DNA of 64,000 nt from Salmonella enterica subsp. enterica serovar Typhimurium str. LT2 (GTDB lineage Bacteria; Pseudomonadota; Gammaproteobacteria; Enterobacterales; Enterobacteriaceae), in contig NC_003197.2 of NCBI RefSeq assembly GCF_000006945.2, positions 3,658,001 to 3,722,000 on the forward strand. Reading direction: 5' to 3'. Positions within the stretch are counted from its first letter, which is position 1. The number at the start of each line of letters is the position of its first letter. Made by a program: the position numbers and the translations under genes. The notes beneath the pieces are model-generated. The model had not been told where the DNA came from. It saw only the letters and a program-made list of their open reading frames with translations, and made no database searches. Of the stretch, positions 55,304 to 62,473 are shown in pieces.

Positions 55304-55999
55304 TTAAACTGGCGGCAAGTCAAACAGCAACACTTCACTGTCGCTGTCGGCATGAATCGAGATTGCCTGCTCATCCCAAATCGCCAGGCCGTCGCTGGTG
55401 GTGGCTTTGGTGCCGTTAATGGTCACGTTACCTTTTACCACCTGGATCCAGACGCGGCGCTCAGCGGCAATCTGATGCACCGACTGCTCATCTTTGAGCA
55501 GCGCCCAGCGGTACAGCTCCATATCCTGGTGGACCTTCAGCGAACCATCGCGAGCATCTGGCGAAAGCACCAGTTGCTTGCCCTGCGCGGCGTCGAAGCG
55601 GCGCTGTTCGTAGCGCGGCGTGATGCCGGTTTCTTGCGGAATGATCCAGATCTGGTACAGCCGCAGACGATCCGTTTTGCTCGGGTTGTACTCGGAGTGG
55701 CGAACGCCGGTCCCGGCGCTCATAATCTGGAATTCACCGGCCGGAACCTGTTCTTTATTGCCCATACTGTCCTGGTGTTCTACGGCGCCTTCCAGTACAT
55801 AGGTCAAAATTTCCATGTCTTTATGCGGATGCGTGCCGAAACCCTGGCCTGCGTCGATCACATCGTCGTTAATCACACGCAGCGCCGAGAACCCCATAAA
55901 GTTCGGATCGTAATAATCGGCAAAAGAAAAGGTATGCCAGGAGTCAAGCCAGCCATGATTCGCATGACCGCGGTCGTTTGCTTTGCGTAAGTAGATCAT
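55304..55999 (-). CDS. yhhW: Pirin-like quercetin 2,3-dioxygenase YhhW
   Basis: YhhW is a bicupin of the pirin family; the E. coli protein has quercetinase activity in vitro, but its physiological role is unknown. Started at MIYLRKANDRGHANHGW (55999) it is 231 aa; 20 upstream in-frame residues lack homology. The metal ligands are visible as GTHPHKDMEILTYVLEG and the later IRHSEYN-type segment (VRHSEYNPSK). It stands alone between gntR and yhhX. Confidence 0.94.
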   Translation of the reverse strand: MIYLRKANDRGHANHGWLDSWHTFSFADYYDPNFMGFSALRVINDDVIDAGQGFGTHPHKDMEILTYVLEGAVEHQDSMGNKEQVPAGEFQIMSAGTGVRHSEYNPSKTDRLRLYQIWIIPQETGITPRYEQRRFDAAQGKQLVLSPDARDGSLKVHQDMELYRWALLKDEQSVHQIAAERRVWIQVVKGNVTINGTKATTSDGLAIWDEQAISIHADSDSEVLLFDLPPV

Positions 56000-56122
56000 T
56001 GTGTTCACCCCCAGATGTTTTCGATGGAATAAGTGTGGACTCATTCCGTCCGGGATCATAGAGGGTGAAAATTGACTCCTCTGTTCAAAAAATATGAATA
56101 AGCGCAGAGGAGTCTGTAAGGG

Positions 56123-57160
56123 CTATTTAGCCAGGGTTATCGTCGCAGGCGTTGCCTGTTCGAAGGCACGTTCGAGGATTTCCAGGTTGGTAAGAACTTC
56201 AGATTCCTTGACGTAATTAGGCGTACCGACGGTCAACGTCTGGTACAGCGCATCATAGACGCGACCATAGTCACCCGTTTCCGGTTTCACCTCTTCTTTC
56301 ACCGTAACGCCGTCGTCATTGACATACTCCAGCACGCCGACGGATTCGTCAGCGGCGAAACCGGGTTCACCAGGCATAATGTTCGCTTTCAGGCTGGTTT
56401 CTTGTTGATCGATACCGTATTTCACAAACGAACCTTTGGTGCCGTGAACAATAAACTTCGGATAGTCGATTTTCACCAGATGGCTGGTTTTCACAATGGC
56501 TTTCAGGTCACCGTAGAACAATTGCGCTTCAAAGGTGTCATCCGGATTCGCTTTATTACGCAGGCTACGAATGTCATACGCGACATGATCCGGGCGGCCA
56601 AATAGCGAAATAATTTGATCCATAGTGTGGACGCCAAGTCCGTAGAAAGCGCCATCCTGCGGCAGGCCCGGTTTGGTTTCCGCCACGGGTCGGTAGTAGT
56701 CAAAATGGCTTTCAACTTCGACAATCTTGCCCAGTTTCCCGCTCTCAATCGCTTTTTTAGCAGTGAGAAAACAGGAATCAAAACGCCGATTCTGATACGG
56801 CGTGACGGTCAGTCCTTTGCTTCGCGCCAGGTCGAACAACACTTTTGCCTCCGCCAGCGTCGGCGTGAAAGGTTTCTCAACCAGCACATTTTTACCCGCT
56901 TCCAGCGCGCGTTTAGCGTATTCGAAATGGCTGTCAGCATGCGTACAGACGATCACCAGTTTTACCTGCGGATCGCCCAACACCTCATCCAGATCGCTGG
57001 TGAAGTGAATATGCGAATACTGCGGCGCCTGCTCTTCCGGTTTAGCGTGACGACGGAAAATATGCGCGACATGCCAGGTATCTTTCCGATTCAGAACATA
57101 GGGGAGATGGTAACGGGTGGTACTTTTGCCGAATCCAATAAATGCGCAGTGTAAGGTCAT
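56123..57160 (-). CDS. yhhX: Gfo/Idh/MocA-family oxidoreductase YhhX
   Basis: A 345-aa NAD(P)-dependent oxidoreductase. The N-terminal Rossmann motif is GFGKSTTRYHLPY and the family lysine is in VLVEKPFTPTLAEA (about residue 95). The C-terminal alpha/beta domain carries GLGVHTMDQIISLFG. Substrate is unknown. In E. coli it is adjacent to ryhB, as here; ryhB is encoded on the same strand upstream. Confidence 0.94.
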   Translation of the reverse strand: MTLHCAFIGFGKSTTRYHLPYVLNRKDTWHVAHIFRRHAKPEEQAPQYSHIHFTSDLDEVLGDPQVKLVIVCTHADSHFEYAKRALEAGKNVLVEKPFTPTLAEAKVLFDLARSKGLTVTPYQNRRFDSCFLTAKKAIESGKLGKIVEVESHFDYYRPVAETKPGLPQDGAFYGLGVHTMDQIISLFGRPDHVAYDIRSLRNKANPDDTFEAQLFYGDLKAIVKTSHLVKIDYPKFIVHGTKGSFVKYGIDQQETSLKANIMPGEPGFAADESVGVLEYVNDDGVTVKEEVKPETGDYGRVYDALYQTLTVGTPNYVKESEVLTNLEILERAFEQATPATITLAK

Positions 57161-57229
57161 GAGACGATCCTTTTGAAGATGATTGTCTACACCATAGCGT
57201 AAAGCGTGAGGAGACTGAATGTTGGATTC

Positions 57230-57400
57230 TTTGCCGGATGCGGCGTTGCCTTTTTGGGCCTACAAAAGCAGATGCCTCAAGATCGGCCGTCGGCGTCGCG
57301 GTCAGTTTGTTCACGGCAAGCGCGCAGGGCCCGGAGCGTACTAAATGTACGTGAGGAGCACGAGCACTTCCCGGGGACAAAATGACAAGTAAGCCAGGCT
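57230..57400. repeat. Half REP and an imperfect palindromic intergenic element
   Basis: A REP-like half (GCCGGATGCGGCGTTGCC, about 57233) is followed by about 120 bp of GC-rich DNA. This stretch contains the inverted repeat CGTAC-TAAAT-GTACG (57337-57351) inside GGAGCGTAC and GTACGTGAGGAGCACGAG. The layout recalls ERIC-type elements but the sequence differs. I cannot name the family. It separates the yhhX start from ryhB. Confidence 0.45.
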
Positions 57401-57412
57401 GAAACAAAACCC

Positions 57413-57507
57413 AAAAAAAAAGCCAGCAAAAGCTGGCCAAAATAATACTGGAAGCAATGTGAGCAATGTCGTGCTTTCAGGTTCTCCGTAGGGGTTCCCC
57501 TGAATGC
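57413..57507 (-). ncRNA. ryhB: Iron-responsive small RNA RyhB
   Basis: RyhB is the Hfq-dependent sRNA that lowers synthesis of iron-using proteins when Fur is inactive. The minus strand holds the conserved core CCTGAAAGCACGACATTGC and TCACATTGCTTCCAGTATTA (target-pairing region). It ends in the terminator GCCAGC-TTTT-GCTGGC followed by nine T. The 5' end is set at G 57507, just after the Fur box, by analogy with E. coli. The 5' region differs (GCATTCAGGGGAACCCCTAC). This is the RyhB-1 (RfrA) copy of Salmonella. About 95 nt. Confidence 0.93.
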
Positions 57508-57512
57508 AAGGC

Positions 57513-57531
57513 AATAATAATCATTCTCATT
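57513..57531 (-). promoter_or_regulatory. Fur box of ryhB
   Basis: On the minus strand AATGAGAATGATTATTATT matches the Fur consensus closely and ends six bases before the predicted RyhB 5' end, overlapping its promoter. Confidence 0.88.
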
Positions 57532-57628
57532 CGCAGTTGTCTACTTCTTTTTGCAAAAAAAATGCGGTTGACGGAATTTTCTTTCTCAGCGAGTGTAAAT
57601 ACACAATTAACCCTGCAGGAGATAAGGA

Positions 57629-58117
57629 ATGAGTGAAATAGTGATACGCCACGCTGAACCGAAAGATTACGATGCCATTCGTCAGATCCACGCCCAGCCG
57701 GAGGTGTACCACAACATGCTACAGGTTCCTCATCCTTCCCTCGAAATGTGGCAGGCGCGGCTAACCGAGCAAGCCGGGGTTAAACAACTGGTTGCCTGCA
57801 TTGACGATATTGTCGTTGGCCATCTTTCTATTCAGGTCACCCAACGTCCTCGCCGCAGCCACGTGGCCGATTTTGGCATCTGCGTGGATGCCCGGTGGCA
57901 CAATCGCGGCATTGCCAGCGCGCTGATCCGCACGATGATCGACATGTGCGACAACTGGCTGCGCGTTGACCGTATTGAGTTAACGGTGTTTGTTGATAAC
58001 GAGCCCGCCGTGGCGGTGTATAAGAAGTACGGCTTTGAAATCGAAGGCACCGGTAAGAAATACGGCCTGCGCAACGGTGAGTACGTTGATGCGTACTTTA
58101 TGGCGCGCGTGAAATAA
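57629..58117 (+). CDS. yhhY: GNAT-family N-acetyltransferase YhhY
   Basis: A 162-aa acetyltransferase; E. coli YhhY (AaaT) acetylates aromatic amino acids. The acetyl-CoA loop is visible as WHNRGIASALI (motif R/Q-x-x-G-x-G/A), after ADFGICVD, and the C-terminal NEPAVAVYKKYGFEIEG is the usual GNAT helix. The ribosome-binding site is GGAGATAAGG. Divergent from ryhB. Confidence 0.92.
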   Translation: MSEIVIRHAEPKDYDAIRQIHAQPEVYHNMLQVPHPSLEMWQARLTEQAGVKQLVACIDDIVVGHLSIQVTQRPRRSHVADFGICVDARWHNRGIASALIRTMIDMCDNWLRVDRIELTVFVDNEPAVAVYKKYGFEIEGTGKKYGLRNGEYVDAYFMARVK

Positions 58118-58125
58118 CGCTTCCC

Positions 58126-58144
58126 CGCCCCACCCTGTGGGGCG
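58126..58144 (+). terminator. Hairpin after yhhY
   Basis: CGCCCCAC, loop CCT, GTGGGGCG: perfect 8-bp stem 9 bp past yhhY. There is no T run, so it is a weak terminator candidate. Confidence 0.4.
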
Positions 58145-58204
58145 AAACGTCACAAACCTTCACAACATTCCAGTTATTGCAACCTACTTCCCCTATATCA
58201 AAAC

Positions 58205-58231
58205 AATAACCATCTGAATTTCATGGTTATT
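58205..58231. promoter_or_regulatory. Operator-like palindrome upstream of the kinase-fusion operon
   Basis: AATAACCAT (58205-58213) and ATGGTTATT (58223-58231) are perfect 9-bp arms around a 9-bp spacer. The element lies 151 bp before the HTH-kinase start in A+T-rich DNA, a fitting place for autoregulation by its HTH domain. Confidence 0.5.
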
Positions 58232-58381
58232 ACCACTTTAAGCTTTATCACCGTTTTTTCCGTAATTTTAGCAATATTAATATTACATTTTTGTTTTTTT
58301 TTGGTTTCTGCCATCACTTTATGGTGACAATCACAACAATATACTCCTCCCGGGACTAATTTAACCACGGTGAGGTAAAAA

Positions 58382-59596
58382 ATGAAATTTGAACGCCATC
58401 ATAGAATATTGAAGGAACTCAGTATTTCGGGAGTTGTAAAAGTTTCAAATCTGGCGAAAAGTCTCAAGGTAACAAAGGAAACTATTCGTTCAGATCTCAA
58501 TGAACTTGCCGGACAGGGATATCTTACTCGCTGTCATGGTGGTGCATTTATTACCCTTGATTCTCTTGATAACGTCGCAAAAAATGAAATTGCTTATGTG
58601 CTGGAAAAATATGAATCAGCGCAGAAAATAAAAAAAGGTCTCTCTGCCATGAAAAATAATGTATGTGTTATTGGCTCGTTCAATGTTGATATTATCAGTT
58701 ATCTACCGAGATTACCCTCAACGGGAGAATCATTGCTGGCCGATAAATTTATTTTTTCACCCGGCGGTAAGGGATGTAATCAGGCATTAGCAGCAAGCTA
58801 TGCCGATTCTGATGTGCATTTTATTACTAAAGTCGGCTCAGATCATTTTAGTGATTACGCCATTAATTTTATAAACTCATCAAAAATCCATAAAAGTGTT
58901 ATCTACCAGACCAAAGAAACACAAACAGGTACAGCAACCATCATGGTGAATGGAGATACCGGAGATAACGTCATCGCTATCTACCCTGGCGCCAACATGA
59001 CAATTTCCCCTGATGAAATCACCATTCAGAAAGAAGCCATTGTTCATTCAGATATTGTTCTTGTCCAACTGGAGACGAATTACGAAGCGCTGCAGCAAAC
59101 AATTCGTCTCGCACAAAAAAATGACATACCGGTCATCATCAATCCAGCGCCGTACAATGACATGGTTAACACCATCATTGATAACATTGATTATATTACG
59201 CCAAATGAAACGGAAGCAGGCCTGCTGGCCAATATGGCGGTTAATGATATCGAATCAGCCAAATGCGCGGCCAAAATTATTCATCAGAAAGGCGTCAAAA
59301 ATACCATTATTACATTAGGTAGCAAAGGTTCGCTTGCTTATGATGGCACACAATTCATCTATTCCCCGGCATTTCCGGCAGTTGTAAAAAATACGGCGGG
59401 AGCGGGTGACGCTTTCAATGGTGCCCTCGCATCTGGTCTTGCAAAAGGAAAGTCACTGGCATCCGCATTGTGCTACGCCAGCGCATTTGCCTCACTTGCG
59501 GTTGAAACGCCTAATGCCTCTGATATGCCGGAAAACGACTCCGTTCTTCATCGTATTCAGGGTTCACATTACAAACAAACTATCTCTACTCACTAA
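58382..59596 (+). CDS. DeoR-type HTH fused to a PfkB/ribokinase-family sugar kinase
   Basis: A 404-aa two-domain protein. Residues 1-55 are a DeoR-type winged helix (RHHRILKELSISGVVKVSNL, then TKETIRSDLNELAGQGYL, and RCHGGA). From Met90 a full ribokinase-like domain follows: IGSFNVDI at 97, PSTGES, GGKGCNQA, and the anion hole/catalytic Asp in NTAGAGDAFNGALASG near residue 340. The kinase end looks complete (NASDMPENDSV). It would phosphorylate a sugar or nucleoside and may regulate its own operon. Codons are A+T-rich, unlike the backbone, suggesting acquisition. First gene of a four-gene operon. Substrate unknown. Confidence 0.88.
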   Translation: MKFERHHRILKELSISGVVKVSNLAKSLKVTKETIRSDLNELAGQGYLTRCHGGAFITLDSLDNVAKNEIAYVLEKYESAQKIKKGLSAMKNNVCVIGSFNVDIISYLPRLPSTGESLLADKFIFSPGGKGCNQALAASYADSDVHFITKVGSDHFSDYAINFINSSKIHKSVIYQTKETQTGTATIMVNGDTGDNVIAIYPGANMTISPDEITIQKEAIVHSDIVLVQLETNYEALQQTIRLAQKNDIPVIINPAPYNDMVNTIIDNIDYITPNETEAGLLANMAVNDIESAKCAAKIIHQKGVKNTIITLGSKGSLAYDGTQFIYSPAFPAVVKNTAGAGDAFNGALASGLAKGKSLASALCYASAFASLAVETPNASDMPENDSVLHRIQGSHYKQTISTH

Positions 59597-59611
59597 ATCA
59601 AGGAGCAGACT

Positions 59612-60373
59612 ATGAACAATACGCAGAAAAAACTAAAGGTGCTCTTTATTGGAGAATCCTGGCATATTCATATGATTCATTCAAAAGGTTATGACAGTTT
59701 CACCTCCAGTAAATATGAAGAAGGCGCTACATGGTTACTGGAATGCTTGAGGAAAGGCGGCGTTGATATTGATTACATGCCTGCCCACACGGTACAAATT
59801 GCCTTTCCAGAGAGTATTGACGAATTAAACCGTTACGATGTTATTGTTATTAGCGACATTGGTAGTAATACCTTCCTGTTGCAAAACGAGACATTTTATC
59901 AGCTAAAAATAAAACCAAACGCTCTGGAGTCCATTAAAGAGTACGTCAAAAATGGCGGTGGACTACTCATGATTGGTGGCTATCTGTCGTTCATGGGTAT
60001 TGAGGCAAAAGCCAATTATAAGAACACCGTTCTTGCTGAGGTTCTGCCAGTTATTATGCTTGATGGCGATGACCGGGTAGAAAAGCCCGAGGGTATCTGT
60101 GCTGAGGCTGTCTCACCTGAACATCCTGTTGTTAACGGGTTCTCAGATTATCCGGTATTTCTTGGATATAACCAGGCCGTCGCCAGAGACGATGCCGATG
60201 TCGTATTAACAATAAATAATGACCCATTGTTAGTGTTCGGTGAATACCAACAGGGTAAAACCGCCTGCTTTATGAGTGACTGCTCCCCACACTGGGGAAC
60301 CCAGCAGTTTATGTCATGGCCGTTTTATACCGACCTGTGGGTCAACACGCTTCAATTCATCGCCAGAAAATAA
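59612..60373 (+). CDS. GATase1-like protein (PF07090 type)
   Basis: A 253-aa cytoplasmic protein with the family opening KVLFIGESWHIHMIHSKGYD and SFTSSKYEEGATWL. It continues with a flavodoxin-like core (DVIVISDIGSNTFLL, NGGGLLMIGGYLSFMG) and a late DCSPHWGTQQFMSWPFY segment. Annotated relatives are called putative glutamine amidotransferases, but no Cys-His-Glu triad is obvious here. The function is unknown. It starts 15 bp after the kinase gene with an AAGGAG site and is followed by an in-operon terminator. Confidence 0.8.
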   Translation: MNNTQKKLKVLFIGESWHIHMIHSKGYDSFTSSKYEEGATWLLECLRKGGVDIDYMPAHTVQIAFPESIDELNRYDVIVISDIGSNTFLLQNETFYQLKIKPNALESIKEYVKNGGGLLMIGGYLSFMGIEAKANYKNTVLAEVLPVIMLDGDDRVEKPEGICAEAVSPEHPVVNGFSDYPVFLGYNQAVARDDADVVLTINNDPLLVFGEYQQGKTACFMSDCSPHWGTQQFMSWPFYTDLWVNTLQFIARK

Positions 60374-60381
60374 AAAACAAT

Positions 60382-60405
60382 GGAGTAACGAAAGTTACTC
60401 CTTTT
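60382..60405 (+). terminator. Intra-operon terminator
   Basis: GGAGTAAC (60382-60389), GAAA tetraloop, GTTACTCC (60394-60401), then TTTT. A perfect 8-bp stem with stable loop between the GATase-like and permease genes. It would lower expression of the last two genes. Confidence 0.8.
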
Positions 60406-60426
60406 ATAAAATATAAGGATTGATGT

Positions 60427-61398
60427 ATGAACAAGAATAAGTACTCAACCCCCTTACTGATGCTTGCCACCATCTTAGCCGGTATGCTTTCCCCGATGCA
60501 GTCTGCCGTTAATGGGCAGTTAGGACATTGGTTACAAGACGGTAATGCTTGCGCAGTAATCTCGTTTGCCAGCGGTCTGGTCGTCATGTTTTTTATTATT
60601 ATTGCGCGCAAAGAAACACGCCAGCAATTCGCCTCAATCCCTACTCTGATTAAAAAGAGAAAAATCCCGCTATGGAATTGGTTTGCAGGATTATGCGGGG
60701 CGATGGTCGTATTTTCTGAAGGCGCATCCGCCAGCGCGCTGGGCGTTGCCACCTTTCAAACGGCATTAATTTCCGCCCTGCTCCTTTCCGGACTGCTGTG
60801 CGACCGTTTTGGCATCGGTGTGGAGGAGAAGAAATATTTTACGCCATGGCGCATTACTGGCGCATTGTTCGCCGTTATCGCCACCATTTTTGTCGTGTCG
60901 CCACAGTGGCACTCAACCTCGTTTATCCTGCTCGCTATCCTCCCCTTTTTGGCAGGGTTACTCGCTGGCTGGCAGCCTGCGGGGAATGCGAAAGTCGCCG
61001 AGGCAACGGGCTCCATGCTGGTGTCCATTACATGGAACTTCATCGTCGGCTTTTGTGTCCTGGGCGCGGCGCTGGCGATACGTATCGCATTAGGCCATGT
61101 CACCATCCAGTTACCCGATACATGGTGGATGTATCTCGGTGGTCCGCTGGGTCTGCTGTCCATCGGGCTAATGGCGATTCTGGTGAGAGGCTTAGGGCTA
61201 TTGATGCTGGGCGTAGCGTCAACAGCAGGCCAACTGCTTGGCTCAGTGCTAATTGATGAATTGATCCCTTCATTAGGCAATACGGTCTACCTGGTCACCA
61301 TCATCGGTACGCTGTTCGCGTTAGTCGGTGCGATTGTGACCACCATCCCTGAATACAGAGCATCCAAAATGGCGCAAAGAATAGAGGTGTCAGAATGA
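60427..61398 (+). CDS. DMT-superfamily (DUF606/YdcZ type) permease
   Basis: A 323-aa inner-membrane protein with about 10 membrane segments in two five-helix repeats. The first repeat begins LATILAGMLSPMQSAVNGQLG and the second near ILPFLAGLLAGWQPAGNAKV, the internal duplication typical of the family. GLGLLMLGVASTAGQLLGSVLIDEL is the usual fourth-helix motif. Its start follows the terminator hairpin and its stop overlaps the hydrolase gene by 4 bp (ATGA). Likely importer or exporter for the substrate of this operon. Confidence 0.85.
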   Translation: MNKNKYSTPLLMLATILAGMLSPMQSAVNGQLGHWLQDGNACAVISFASGLVVMFFIIIARKETRQQFASIPTLIKKRKIPLWNWFAGLCGAMVVFSEGASASALGVATFQTALISALLLSGLLCDRFGIGVEEKKYFTPWRITGALFAVIATIFVVSPQWHSTSFILLAILPFLAGLLAGWQPAGNAKVAEATGSMLVSITWNFIVGFCVLGAALAIRIALGHVTIQLPDTWWMYLGGPLGLLSIGLMAILVRGLGLLMLGVASTAGQLLGSVLIDELIPSLGNTVYLVTIIGTLFALVGAIVTTIPEYRASKMAQRIEVSE

Positions 61399-62429
61399 AA
61401 GGTTTCCTGCAAACCGTAACAGGCCCGGTGGCGCATACGGATATGGGGCTGACGCTACCGCATGAACATCTGTTTAACGATCTGTCTTCGGTCGTAGACG
61501 AGCCACATTATGCTTTTTCACAGCAACTGGTGGGAAAGAAAGTCAGTGCTGACCTGCAGTGGGGACTGAAACACGACCCATACTGCTGCGCCGATAACAT
61601 GGACCGCAAAGAGATTGATGATGTTATCTTCGAAATCAATAACTTTATGTCTTTGGGCGGCAGGACGATTGTCGACGCCACCGGATCAGAATCCATTGGA
61701 CGGGACGCCTCAGCGCTGCGAGAAGTTGCCTTAAAAACGGGTTTGAATATCGTTGCGTCATCCGGACCTTATCTGGAGAAATTTGAAAGTACCCGGATCC
61801 ATAAACCTGTTGAGCTGTTAGCCTCACTCATTGATAAAGAACTGAATCAGGGTATTGGCGAGACGGATATTCGCGCTGGCATGATCGGTGAAATCGGCGT
61901 ATCCCCCGCGTTTACCCAAGCGGAGCGTAACAGCCTGCGGGCAGCGTCTCTGGCACAATGTAACAACCCCCACACGGCAATGAATATCCATATGCCGGGG
62001 TGGCTGCGGCTGGGGGATGAGGTGCTGGATATCGTGCTGGAAGAAATGAACGTCTCTCCGGCAAAAGTCTCGCTGGCGCATTCGGACCCTTCAGGAAAAG
62101 ATGTCGTCTATCAACGTAAAATGCTCGACCGTGGCGTATGGCTTGAATTTGACATGATTGGTCTGGACATCACCTTCCCAAAAGAAGGTGTCGCGCCGGG
62201 CGTTCAGGAGACCGCAGATGCAGTAGCGAATCTGATTGCACTGGGTTACGCCGACCAAATCGTTTTAAGCCATGATGTTTTTCTCAAACAGATGTGGGCG
62301 AAAAATGGCGGAAATGGCTGGGGGTTTGTCCCGAATGTCTTCCTCGCCTATCTGGCTGCTCGCGGAGTAGACAACGATACTCTGCGCAAGCTTTGTATTG
62401 ATAATCCAGCCCGATTACTCACGGCATAA
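61395..62429 (+). CDS. Phosphotriesterase-family metal-dependent hydrolase
   Basis: A 344-aa TIM-barrel amidohydrolase of the PTE/PHP group. All six expected metal ligands are visible: His23 and His25 (LPHEHLF), bridging Glu166 (IGEIGVS; Glu instead of the carbamylated Lys of true PTE), His199 (NIHMPG), His229 (SLAHSDPS) and Asp294 (LSHDVFLK). The Glu form is shared with E. coli Php (YhfV). Family members with PTE-like folds include sugar-lactone and phospho-sugar lactone hydrolases, which would fit a kinase operon. The substrate is not known. Confidence 0.88.
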   Translation: MKGFLQTVTGPVAHTDMGLTLPHEHLFNDLSSVVDEPHYAFSQQLVGKKVSADLQWGLKHDPYCCADNMDRKEIDDVIFEINNFMSLGGRTIVDATGSESIGRDASALREVALKTGLNIVASSGPYLEKFESTRIHKPVELLASLIDKELNQGIGETDIRAGMIGEIGVSPAFTQAERNSLRAASLAQCNNPHTAMNIHMPGWLRLGDEVLDIVLEEMNVSPAKVSLAHSDPSGKDVVYQRKMLDRGVWLEFDMIGLDITFPKEGVAPGVQETADAVANLIALGYADQIVLSHDVFLKQMWAKNGGNGWGFVPNVFLAYLAARGVDNDTLRKLCIDNPARLLTA

Positions 62430-62439
62430 TCTGCAAATA

Positions 62440-62460
62440 GCCCGGTGTCTGACACCGGGC
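62440..62460. terminator. Hairpin between the hydrolase gene and ggt
   Basis: GCCCGGTGTC and GACACCGGGC form a 21-bp palindrome about one central base, 11 bp after the hydrolase stop and before the convergent ggt end. It lacks a T run, so termination may depend on other factors. Confidence 0.6.
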
Positions 62461-62473
62461 CTGGAATTAAAAA

